From assembly GCF_002885975.1 (NCBI RefSeq), contig NZ_POSP01000003.1, positions 3,720,001-3,784,000 of the forward strand: a stretch of 64,000 nt of DNA, in the 5' to 3' direction. The position numbers were made by a program, and so were the translations under genes. Positions 39,546 to 47,237 of the stretch are shown here, in pieces. The DNA is from Paucibacter aquatile. Lineage in GTDB: Bacteria; Pseudomonadota; Gammaproteobacteria; Burkholderiales; Burkholderiaceae_C. The notes beneath the pieces are model-generated. The model saw nothing but the letters and a program-made list of their open reading frames with translations. It was not told the origin of the DNA and searched no databases. Each line of letters starts with the position of its first letter. Positions within the stretch are counted from its first letter, which is position 1.

Positions 39546-40676
39546 ATGACCTCAGTACAGCACATCGACGCAGACATCCTCACGCCGCAAGGCTTTGTAC
39601 GGGGTCGACTGGACTATGTTGAAGGGCGCGTGAGCGCCATCCACGGCAGCCCGGTCACGGAAAGCCAGGTCCGGCACGATGCCGGCGAGCGCCAGATCGT
39701 GCTGCCTGGTTTCATCGATGTGCATGTGCACGGCGGCGGTGGCCGCGACACCATGGAAGGCGGCGACGCCGCGGGCCAGATCGGGCGATTGCATGTGCGC
39801 CACGGCACCACCTCCATGCTGGCCACCACCATGACGGCGCCGCTGGACGAGATCCGCTCGGCCCTCAGCGCCCTCGGCCCGTTTTGCGCCCAGCGCGCGC
39901 CGGGCTCGGCCCGCCTGCTCGGCGTGCACCTGGAAGGCCCTTACATCAACCCCGGCAAGCTCGGTGCCCAGCCCGACTTTGCCAAGCCCGCGACCCTGGC
40001 CGAGATCCATGCCCTGCATGCCTTGGCGCCCATCCGCCTGATCACCCTGGCGCCGGAACTGCCCGGCACGCTGGACCTGATCGCCGAGCTGCGCGCCGAA
40101 GGATTCCAGGTGCAGATCGGCCACACGGCCGGCACCTACGAGGACGGCGTGCAGGCCCTGCAGCACGGCGCCGGTGGCTTCACCCATTTGTTCAACGCCA
40201 TGTCCGGCCTGCACCACCGCGAGCCCGGCATGGTGGGCGCGGCCCTGGCCCATGCCAAGTACGCCGAGATCATCCCGGACCTGCTGCATGTGCACCCCGG
40301 CGCCATCCGCGTGGCCATGCGCGCGATCCCCTGCATGTTCTGCGTCACCGATTCCACGGCCGCGGCCGGCATGCCCGATGGCGAGTACAGCCTGGGCCGC
40401 CACCGCGTGACCAAGTGCATGGGCGGCGTGCGCCTGCCCGACGGCACCCTGGCCGGCAGCACCCTGACCATGGATCAGGCCTTGCGCAATCTGGTCGGTC
40501 TGGGCCTGGAGATTGAAGACGCCTCGCGGCGCGTGTCGACCTTTGCTGCCGACTACATGGGTTTGGAAGATCGCGGTCGCCTGCAGCCTGGTGCTTGGGC
40601 GGATTTTGTTGTACTGGACCGTGATTTGCAGTTGCAAGGCGTGGTCGTTGAAGGAGAAAAAATTGACCTCGCCTGA
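39546..40676 (+). CDS. nagA: N-acetylglucosamine-6-phosphate deacetylase
   Basis: A 376-residue amidohydrolase converting GlcNAc-6-P to GlcN-6-P and acetate. Metal site: LPGFIDVHVHGGGGRDTMEG with the HxH pair, HLEGPYINPGKLGA with the bridging Glu, QIGHTAGTYEDG and GGFTHLFNAMSGLHHREPG with the two His ligands. The catalytic Asp is in FCVTDSTAAAGMPDGEY. The ATG at 39546 follows GAAGG and gives the family start. Its 3' end overlaps the next gene by 14 bases. Confidence 0.97.
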   Translation: MTSVQHIDADILTPQGFVRGRLDYVEGRVSAIHGSPVTESQVRHDAGERQIVLPGFIDVHVHGGGGRDTMEGGDAAGQIGRLHVRHGTTSMLATTMTAPLDEIRSALSALGPFCAQRAPGSARLLGVHLEGPYINPGKLGAQPDFAKPATLAEIHALHALAPIRLITLAPELPGTLDLIAELRAEGFQVQIGHTAGTYEDGVQALQHGAGGFTHLFNAMSGLHHREPGMVGAALAHAKYAEIIPDLLHVHPGAIRVAMRAIPCMFCVTDSTAAAGMPDGEYSLGRHRVTKCMGGVRLPDGTLAGSTLTMDQALRNLVGLGLEIEDASRRVSTFAADYMGLEDRGRLQPGAWADFVVLDRDLQLQGVVVEGEKIDLA

Positions 40677-41706
40677 GTTGGTGCATGCCTCGCGCATGTT
40701 GCAAGAAGCCCTGAGTGCCCCCGCCGCTGTCGCACACCAGCTGGCCCATGACCAGAACGCCTACGCCGAGCTGGGCGAGGCCCTGCGCGAGCAGCCGCCC
40801 ACGGCGCTGCTGACCGTGGCCCGTGGCAGCTCGGACCATGCCGCCCACTACATGGCCTATCTGATGATGGCGCGCATGGGCCGCCTGGTGACTTCGCTGC
40901 CGATGTCGCTGGTGACGCTGTACCAGAGCAAGATCGTCTGCGACGGCCTGGTGTCCCTTGCCTTCTCGCAATCGGGCCAAAGCCCCGATCTGGTCGCACC
41001 GACCAAGTTCTTCCGTGAAGGCGGTGCCCGCACCGTGGCTTTCGTCAATGCCGAGAGCTCGCCGCTGGCCGATGCCGCGCAATTCGTGTTCCCGCTGCGC
41101 TCGGGCCCCGAGCTGAGCGTGGCCGCCACCAAGAGCTATATCGCCCAGCTGGTGGCCGGCGCCCGCGTGGTGGCCGCCTGGAGCGGTGATGAAGACCTGC
41201 AGGCCGCGCTGCAGCAGCTGCCCTCGGCCCTGGAAGAAGCAGCCAAGCAGCGCTGGGATGTGGCGGTGGACGTGCTCAAGGGCGCGGACAAGCTCTTCGT
41301 CATCGGCCGTGGCACGGGCCTGCCCATCGCCATGGAAGCGGCGCTGAAGTTCAAGGAAACCTGCGGCATCCAGGCCGAGGCCTTCTCGGGCGCCGAGGTC
41401 AAGCATGGCCCCATGGCCCTGGTGGACGAGGGCTACCCCATGCTGGTGTTCGCGCCGCGTGGCCCGGCCCAGGCCGGCCTGATTGCCCTGGCCGAGGAAA
41501 TGCGCGGCCGTGGTGCCCGTGTGCTGCTGGCTGCGCCGGCCGGCACGCCCGGCGCCGAGCTGCCCCTGGCCTGCACCGGCAATGAAGACCTGGACCCGAT
41601 CGCCGTGGTGCAGAGCTTCTACCCCATGGTGGAAGCCCTGGCCCGCGCCCGCGGCCGCAACCCGGATGCGCCGCCGCATCTGGCCAAGGTCACCAAGACG
41701 AACTGA
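40663..41706 (+). CDS. SIS-domain glucosamine-6-phosphate deaminase (NagB-II type)
   Basis: A 347-residue protein with two SIS sugar-isomerase domains, like the C-terminal half of GlmS without the glutaminase. Seen: TVARGSSDHAAHYMAYLM, SFSQSGQSPD-like LAFSQSGQSPDLV, GPELSVAATKSYIAQL, FVIGRGTGLPIAMEAALKFKETCGIQAEAFSGAEVKHGPMALV. In nag operons this family deaminates GlcN-6-P to fructose-6-P, replacing NagB. I chose the TTG at 40663 because an ideal AAGGAG lies 6 bases upstream; the first ATG (40696) lacks such a site. It overlaps nagA by 14 bases. Confidence 0.9.
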   Translation: MTSPELVHASRMLQEALSAPAAVAHQLAHDQNAYAELGEALREQPPTALLTVARGSSDHAAHYMAYLMMARMGRLVTSLPMSLVTLYQSKIVCDGLVSLAFSQSGQSPDLVAPTKFFREGGARTVAFVNAESSPLADAAQFVFPLRSGPELSVAATKSYIAQLVAGARVVAAWSGDEDLQAALQQLPSALEEAAKQRWDVAVDVLKGADKLFVIGRGTGLPIAMEAALKFKETCGIQAEAFSGAEVKHGPMALVDEGYPMLVFAPRGPAQAGLIALAEEMRGRGARVLLAAPAGTPGAELPLACTGNEDLDPIAVVQSFYPMVEALARARGRNPDAPPHLAKVTKTN

Positions 41707-41721
41707 TCGGGGCCGGCTGTC

Positions 41722-43197
41722 ATGACTGCTTTTCATCCCGGCCAGCTGGTGATGGTCGACATCCAGGGCAAGTCCCTGGACGCGGCCACCGCCGAGTTCC
41801 TGCGCGCCAACCAGGTGCGCGCCGTCTGCCTGTTCCGCAAGAACCTGGGTACCGAAGCCGAAGTGCGCCAGCTGACCCGCGATCTGCGCGAGGTCATGGG
41901 CCCCGGCGCTCTGATCGGCCTCGACCAGGAAGGCGGCTCGGTGGTGCGCGCCACCTTTCTGCCGCAGGCGCCCTCGGCCATGGCCTTGGGCGCGGCCGAT
42001 GACGCCGCCCTGGCCGAGAAGGTCGGCGCCGCGGTCGCTCGCGGCCTGGCGTCCATCGGTGTGAACTGGAACTTCGCACCGGTGCTGGACATCAACAACA
42101 ACCCGGCCAACCCGGTGATCGCCGAGCGCAGCTTCTCCGAAGATGCCGATGATGTGACCCGTTTGGCCGGCGCCTGGATGGCCGGTTCGCTGCGCGAAGG
42201 CGTGGCCTGCTGCGTCAAGCATTTCCCCGGCCACGGCGACACCCATGTGGACTCGCACCTGGCCCTGCCGACGGTGGACAAGAGCCGCGCCGAGCTGGAT
42301 GCGCTGGAGTTGCGCCCCTTCAAGGCCTTGCGTGATGCGGCACCCGCCGTGATGACGGCCCACATCGTCTACCCGAAGATCGACCCCGATCACCCGGCCA
42401 CCTTGTCGACCAAGATCCTGGGCGACATCCTGCGCCGTGAGTGGGGCTACGACGGCGTGGTCATCACCGACGCGCTGATGATGAAGGCCATCTTCGAGCG
42501 CTACGGCTACGCCCGCGCCGCCGTGATGGCCATCCAGGCCGGTGCCGACATGATCCTGGCCCAGGGTTCGCTGGACGAGCAGGGCCAGTCCATCCAGGCC
42601 TTGAAAGACGCCTTCGAGCGCGGCGAGCTGACCCTGGAGCAGGGCCGCATCGCCGCCGCCCGCCTGGACAAGCTGGCCGCCGCCTACCCGGTGCGTCACG
42701 ACGACTACCAGGGCGAGCCGCGCGGCGCCGATGACCGCCTGATGCGCCAAGCCTGGGCCGCCGGCCTGACCGCCTTGCGCGGCGCCACGCCGCCGGTCCG
42801 CGACGCGGCGCTGCGCGTGTTCGTGCAGCCCGAGGTGCCGACCGATGGCGTCTCGGAAGCCGGCCCCTCGGGCGCGCAAATCGTCGAGCTCTTCCGTGCC
42901 TTCCCGAATGCCCAGATTGAGTTCGTCGAGGACATCCTGGCCCTGGACTGGGCCACGGTGCCGCAGGATGGGTGCCTGAACATCGTCGCCTCCACCCACC
43001 GCATGCGTTACGGCCAGAACGCCCGCGCCTGGACGCCTGACCTGCATCTGGTGCTCTGGAACCCTTTCCAGGCCCTCGATGTGCCGGGACCGACCGTGGT
43101 GAGCTGGGGTTATGCCGATGGCGCTCTGGCCGGCCTGCAGGCATGGTTGCAGGGCGAGCATGTGGCCGCTGCGCAGTCGCCTGTGCGTCTGGACTGA
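41722..43197 (+). CDS. GH3 beta-N-acetylhexosaminidase (NagZ-like)
   Basis: A 491-residue family 3 glycosidase releasing terminal GlcNAc from chitooligosaccharides or muropeptides. N-terminal barrel: LIGLDQEGGSVVR, VNWNFAPVLDINNNPANPVIAERSFSED, KHFPGHGDTHVDSHLALP (the substrate and acid/base His-Asp loop) and the nucleophile Asp in VVITDALMMKAI. An extra C-terminal domain (about residues 345-491) makes it longer than the ~340-residue E. coli NagZ. No signal peptide, so it acts in the cytoplasm on imported sugars. It starts 15 bases after the deaminase gene. Confidence 0.92.
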   Translation: MTAFHPGQLVMVDIQGKSLDAATAEFLRANQVRAVCLFRKNLGTEAEVRQLTRDLREVMGPGALIGLDQEGGSVVRATFLPQAPSAMALGAADDAALAEKVGAAVARGLASIGVNWNFAPVLDINNNPANPVIAERSFSEDADDVTRLAGAWMAGSLREGVACCVKHFPGHGDTHVDSHLALPTVDKSRAELDALELRPFKALRDAAPAVMTAHIVYPKIDPDHPATLSTKILGDILRREWGYDGVVITDALMMKAIFERYGYARAAVMAIQAGADMILAQGSLDEQGQSIQALKDAFERGELTLEQGRIAAARLDKLAAAYPVRHDDYQGEPRGADDRLMRQAWAAGLTALRGATPPVRDAALRVFVQPEVPTDGVSEAGPSGAQIVELFRAFPNAQIEFVEDILALDWATVPQDGCLNIVASTHRMRYGQNARAWTPDLHLVLWNPFQALDVPGPTVVSWGYADGALAGLQAWLQGEHVAAAQSPVRLD

Positions 43198-43233
43198 CGC
43201 CCTTTCCCTCTCCACCCTGGGGCTTGTTGAGAC

Positions 43234-44568
43234 ATGAACACCACCACCTTGAACGCCGAGCGCACCGAGACCTCCATGAGCCCAGCCGACACGAAGAACA
43301 AGGCCCGCGCGCCCGGCACCTGGGTGCTCAGCCTGTACTTCCTGCAGGGCTTGCCCTTCTTCATGGTCAATCTGGTCTCGGCCCTGATGTTCAAGAGCCT
43401 GGGTGTGTCCAACGAGGACATCACGCGCTGGACCGGTCTGCTCGGTCTGGCCTGGGTGTTCAAGCCCCTGTGGAGCCCGCTGCTGGAACTGGCCCCGAGC
43501 AAGAAGTGGATGGTGATCAGCTTCCAGGCCCTGGGTGCGGCGGCGCTCGGCCTGATCGCGCTCTCGCTCAATCTGCCGAGCTTCTTTGTCATCTGCATCG
43601 CCTTGCTGGCGGTGGCCGCGATCGCTTCCGCCTCGCATGACATCGTCTGCGACGGCCTCTACATCGCCACTCTGAGCGGCAAGCAACGCGCCGTGTGGGC
43701 GGGCTGGCTGGGCACCTGCTTCAATGGCTCCAAGCTCTTTGCCATGGGCGGCCTGGTGATCCTCGCCGGCACGCTGGAAAAGAGCGCCGGCCCGGTGGTG
43801 GCCTGGGCCACGGTCTTCGGCATCGCGGCCGTGACCATGGCGGTGCTGGCGGCCTACCACGTCTGGGCCTTGCCCGACACGCGCAGCAGCGTCGAGGCCG
43901 GCGGCAGCATCGAAGTGGCCGGCACCCTGGGCGATGTGATTCGCAGCTTTTTCAAGCTCGAAGGCGTGTGGGTGGCCATCGCCTTCATCATCCTGTTCCG
44001 CGCTGGCGAGGCCCAGGTGCAGGCCATGGGCCCGCTGTTCATGAAGGACGCCCGCGAACTCGGCGGCCTGGGCATGGCCACCACCGAGGTGGGCCTGTCC
44101 TACGGCACGGCAGGCACCCTGGCCTTTCTGGCGGGCAGCATTGCCTCGGGTTACTTCACCGCCTGGTTGGGTCTGCGCCGCGCCATGATCTGGCTGCTGT
44201 TGGCGATGAATCTGCCCAATCTGGCTTTCTATGCGCTGGCGGTGAGCCAGACCACCAACCTCTGGTGGATCTCCCTGGCCGTGAGCCTGGAGACCTTCGG
44301 TTATGGCTTCGGTTTCGTTGCCGTGATCCTGTTCATGATGCAGTTCGTGGCCAAGAGCAAGTACCAGACCGCGCACTACGCCATCGCCACGGGCTTCATG
44401 GCCCTGGGCTATGTGATCTTCAAGGCCATCAGCGGCGATGTTCAGAAGTTGCTGGGCTATCAGAACTTTTTCCTCTGGGTGGTGCTCTCGGCGATTCCGG
44501 TGTTCCTGATGCTCAAGGTGCTGCCGATTCGCGAGGACGAAGCGGCTGAGCCCACGCCCGAAGCATGA
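43234..44568 (+). CDS. MFS permease, AmpG-like
   Basis: A 444-residue multi-pass transporter of the AmpG type (major facilitator, about 12 helices). Typical AmpG-like features: YFLQGLPFFMVNLVSALMFKSLGVSNEDITRWTGLLGLAWVFKPLWSPLLEL and the intracellular HDIVCDGLYIATLSGKQRAVWAGWLGTCFNGSKLFA loop. The operon setting suggests uptake of GlcNAc, chitobiose or GlcNAc-anhydroMurNAc compounds for the kinase and hexosaminidase. Its stop overlaps the GH16 start by ATGA, implying coupling. Confidence 0.9.
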   Translation: MNTTTLNAERTETSMSPADTKNKARAPGTWVLSLYFLQGLPFFMVNLVSALMFKSLGVSNEDITRWTGLLGLAWVFKPLWSPLLELAPSKKWMVISFQALGAAALGLIALSLNLPSFFVICIALLAVAAIASASHDIVCDGLYIATLSGKQRAVWAGWLGTCFNGSKLFAMGGLVILAGTLEKSAGPVVAWATVFGIAAVTMAVLAAYHVWALPDTRSSVEAGGSIEVAGTLGDVIRSFFKLEGVWVAIAFIILFRAGEAQVQAMGPLFMKDARELGGLGMATTEVGLSYGTAGTLAFLAGSIASGYFTAWLGLRRAMIWLLLAMNLPNLAFYALAVSQTTNLWWISLAVSLETFGYGFGFVAVILFMMQFVAKSKYQTAHYAIATGFMALGYVIFKAISGDVQKLLGYQNFFLWVVLSAIPVFLMLKVLPIREDEAAEPTPEA

Positions 44569-45521
44569 AGACCGTTTCTGCGGTGCGCGTGGGCTTGCGC
44601 ATCGGCGCGCTCACGCTGGGATTGAGCTCGCTGCTGGCGCCGGTTGTGGCGGCTCCGGCAACGAGTCCTGCGCCAGCACCGGCCGGCCTGTTCTTCGATG
44701 ACTTCAGCTACCGCGACCTGAGCGGCCTTTGGGCCCAGGGCTGGACGCCGCGCAGCAAGGCCGGCCATCCCGGCGTGACCGGTGCGCGCTGGAGCGCCGA
44801 GCAGCTGAGCCTGGTCGATGATCCTCAGCAAGCCGGCAACCGCCTGCTGCGCCTGGCCGCGCAGACCGACGGCAGCGGCGCCGGCACGGCACAGGCCCAG
44901 ATCTGCCACCAGCGCAAATACCTGGAAGGCACGTATGCGGCGCGCCTGCGCTTCAGCGATGCGCCGGTGCGCGGTGTCGATGGCGACCCAGTGATCCAGA
45001 CCTTTTATGTGGTGGCGCCCTTGCGCCATGACTTCGATCCTGAGTTCAGCGAGATCGACTGGGAATACCTGCCCAACGGCGGCTGGGGCAGCGAGAAGAC
45101 GCGGCTCTATGGCATCGCCTGGCAGACCGTGCAGCTCGAGCCCTGGAAGAGCTACAACCAGTCGCACGAAGAGTTCACCAACCTGAATGGCTGGCACCAG
45201 CTGCTGATGCAGGTGTCAGGGGGCCAGGTCAAGCTCTTCCTCGATGGCCGGCAGCTGGCCACGCATGGCGGCCGCAACTACCCGGTCTCGCTGATGTCCA
45301 TCAACTTCAACCTCTGGTTCTCGCCCGGCGGCCTGCTGCCGGCCAGCAGCCAGGCGCGCGCGTACGAGCAGGATGTGGACTGGGTCTTTCATGCTCGCAA
45401 CAAGGTGCTGAGCCCGGCCGAGGTCGATGCCGAGGTCAAGCGCCTGCGCGCCGGCGGCGTGGCGCAGCTGGACACCGTGCCGGCGGCTGAGCCGGCGCTC
45501 AGCAGCCTGTGTGATTTCTGA
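44565..45521 (+). CDS. secreted GH16-family glycoside hydrolase
   Basis: A 318-residue exported protein (signal LTLGLSSLLAPVVAA-PA) with a beta-jelly-roll GH16-like domain. The catalytic motif ExDxE reads EIDWE (in FSEIDWEYLPNGGWG), holding nucleophile and acid/base Glu. Surrounding features are FFDDFSYRDLSGLWAQGW, YLEGTYAARLRFSDAPV, NGWHQLLMQVSGGQVKLFLDGRQL and MSINFNLWF. GH16 enzymes cut beta-1,3/1,4 glucans and galactans; presence in an amino-sugar operon hints at a GlcNAc-containing or fungal-wall polymer. It is coupled to the permease gene by a 4-base overlap. Confidence 0.87.
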   Translation: MKTVSAVRVGLRIGALTLGLSSLLAPVVAAPATSPAPAPAGLFFDDFSYRDLSGLWAQGWTPRSKAGHPGVTGARWSAEQLSLVDDPQQAGNRLLRLAAQTDGSGAGTAQAQICHQRKYLEGTYAARLRFSDAPVRGVDGDPVIQTFYVVAPLRHDFDPEFSEIDWEYLPNGGWGSEKTRLYGIAWQTVQLEPWKSYNQSHEEFTNLNGWHQLLMQVSGGQVKLFLDGRQLATHGGRNYPVSLMSINFNLWFSPGGLLPASSQARAYEQDVDWVFHARNKVLSPAEVDAEVKRLRAGGVAQLDTVPAAEPALSSLCDF

Positions 45522-45607
45522 TTCCGGGTGCAGCGACCCCGCACCCCAGCTGGTCGGGGCGGTGACCGGGTGTTTTTGTGTGAGTGTGATGGAAAGGGCG
45601 GGCCGCG

Positions 45608-46678
45608 ATGAGCGCTAGCCAACGGTTTGCGTCGGTGGACGCTTTGCGAGGTCTGGCCGTGGCCGCCATGCTGCTGGTCAACAACCCCGGCGATTGGGGC
45701 CATGTCTACGCGCCTCTGGAACATTCGGCCTGGCATGGCTGCACGCCGACCGACCTGATCTTCCCCTTCTTCCTGTTCATCGTCGGCGTCTCGCTGGCCC
45801 TGGCCCTGGGGCCGCGGCTTGATGCGCAGGCGCCGGTCGCGCCCTTGCGCCGCACGGTGCTGGTCCGCGCGGCACGCATCCTGGCCCTGGGCATGGTGCT
45901 GCACCTGCTGGCCTGGTGGCTGATGGGCAAGCCCGAGCTGCGCATCCCAGGTGTGCTGCAGCGCATCGCGATCTGTTTTGCGCTCAGCGGCCTGGTGGTC
46001 CTGCATTTGCGCCGCTCGGCCCAGCAATGGGGCTTGCTGGCGCTGCTGCTGCTGGGCTACGGCCTGCTGCTGGCCTGGGGCGGCAGCCTCGACAAGGTCG
46101 GCAACATCGCCTCGCGGTGGGACGCCGCCTTGTTCGGCCGTTTCGGCTACGAGTGGAATGCGGCCACCGGCCTGGGCCACGATCCGGAAGGCCTGGTCAG
46201 CACCCTGGGCGCGCTGGCCACCAGCCTGCTGGGCCTGCAAGCCGGCCAGTACCTGCGCCGCGCCCAGTGGCAAAACCTCTGGCTGCTCGGTCTGGGCAGT
46301 GCCTGTCTGGGCCTGCTGGTGGCTGAATTCCAGCCGCTCAACAAGCAGCTCTGGACGCCGAGCTTTGTGCTCTGGACCGGCGGCCTCGGCGCCCTGGCCC
46401 TGGCCCTGGCTCACCGCCTGATCGACCAGGCCGGCTGGCCGGCCCTGGGCCGCAGCTTCGGTGTCAACGCCATCGCCGCGTATGCCGGCGCCTGGATGTG
46501 CACCGTCATCCTCGAAGGCTTCGGCCTGATGGCGCCGCTCTATGCCGGCGCCTTCGGCTGGATCGATTGCCTGGCCGGGCCGTTCAACGCCTCCCTGGCC
46601 TTTGCCATTGCCTTTGTCGCGGTCTGGGCCGTGATCGTGAAATGGCTGGATCGTCGCGGCATCTACTTCAAGGTGTGA
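45608..46678 (+). CDS. nagX: NagX-like membrane acyltransferase
   Basis: A 356-residue polytopic membrane protein related to the catalytic part of heparan-alpha-glucosaminide N-acetyltransferase. It opens RFASVDALRGLAVAAMLLVNNPGDW with the family's conserved N-terminal segment, then GCTPTDLIFPFFLFIVGVSLALAL. Later helices include IPGVLQRIAICFALSGLVVLHL, DPEGLVSTLGALATSLLGLQAGQYL and SFVLWTGGLGALALALAHR. NagX occurs in many proteobacterial GlcNAc regulons and may move acetyl groups across the membrane. It lies 86 bases after the GH16 gene and is last in the operon. Confidence 0.92.
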   Translation: MSASQRFASVDALRGLAVAAMLLVNNPGDWGHVYAPLEHSAWHGCTPTDLIFPFFLFIVGVSLALALGPRLDAQAPVAPLRRTVLVRAARILALGMVLHLLAWWLMGKPELRIPGVLQRIAICFALSGLVVLHLRRSAQQWGLLALLLLGYGLLLAWGGSLDKVGNIASRWDAALFGRFGYEWNAATGLGHDPEGLVSTLGALATSLLGLQAGQYLRRAQWQNLWLLGLGSACLGLLVAEFQPLNKQLWTPSFVLWTGGLGALALALAHRLIDQAGWPALGRSFGVNAIAAYAGAWMCTVILEGFGLMAPLYAGAFGWIDCLAGPFNASLAFAIAFVAVWAVIVKWLDRRGIYFKV

Positions 46679-46759
46679 GGCCCAAGGCCCGTCAGATGCG
46701 GGCCTCAGACGCTGTGCGTCCCTGATCGGGCCGTCGGCTCCCCTAACGATCTACTTCAT

Positions 46760-46782
46760 CGCGCAGTCAGCTGTGCGTTTTT
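46760..46782 (+). terminator. intrinsic terminator of the amino-sugar operon
   Basis: CGCGCAG (46760-46766), TCAG loop, CTGTGCG (46771-46777), followed by five T. A 7-bp stem with one G-T wobble, about 80 bases after the nagX stop. Confidence 0.75.
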
Positions 46783-47022
46783 GTGCCGCGCCAACCGTGC
46801 ACCCGCCCGGGCTGTCGGTACAAGCCGATACGGCGCGATGCAGCCCCACCCCAAGCCCCGTGCCCCGCGCGAAGCCCGACCCTCCGAGCGGGCCTGGCGG
46901 AAGCCGACCTCTCACCCCGGCCGCATGCTGCGGCATGCCGTGTAACTCCCTCGTTACCCGATCCTGTAAGGTCTGACAGGGTGCCGTCAGCACCTGCCCA
47001 CAACTTCAGTCCAGCGCCGTAT

Positions 47023-47052
47023 ATTGGTATTTGTTAGGTACTTAATTGGTAT
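47023..47052 (+). promoter_or_regulatory. three GGTA repeats at 11-bp spacing upstream of the RiPP operon
   Basis: GGTA at 47026, 47037 and 47048, in contexts TTGGTAT, TAGGTAC and TTGGTAT. Exact 11-bp phasing places all three on one helix face, about 190 bases before the dehydratase start. The pattern recurs upstream of the amino-sugar operon and the TonB-dependent receptor. Confidence 0.55.
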
Positions 47053-47237
47053 CTCAATAACGGCGACAGGAATTGTGGTGGTCTCGGGTAGAGGAACCCG
47101 TCCATCGTGTGAGCGGCGGATCGTCCAGGCGACGAGACCGCGGCCGCCAAGGCCTTCGATGGCTTGCCTGGTGATGTGAATCATCGGGTGCGAACCGAGC
47201 CCGCCCGGGAACGCAGGGCGGGCGCGATGGAGGGGCA

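Larger units (their letters stand above)
46679..47237. other. intergenic region between the amino-sugar and RiPP operons
   Basis: 559 bases with no gene. It holds a terminator (46760-46782) and three short hairpins in a row: GCATGC/GCATGC at 46923-46938, GTAAC/GTTAC at 46942-46957, CCTGT/ACAGG at 46963-46980. GGTA repeats lie at 47026-47051. A GGAGGGG Shine-Dalgarno sits directly before the dehydratase ATG. The 47000-47080 stretch is AT-rich compared with its surroundings and probably holds the RiPP promoter. Confidence 0.65.

Noticed and set aside
40345..44376. 1343-codon ORF antisense to the amino-sugar genes
   Set aside because: Shadow frame typical of high-GC DNA; its translation is Gly/Gln/His/Ala-rich with no domain, while the sense strand encodes well-recognised enzymes.
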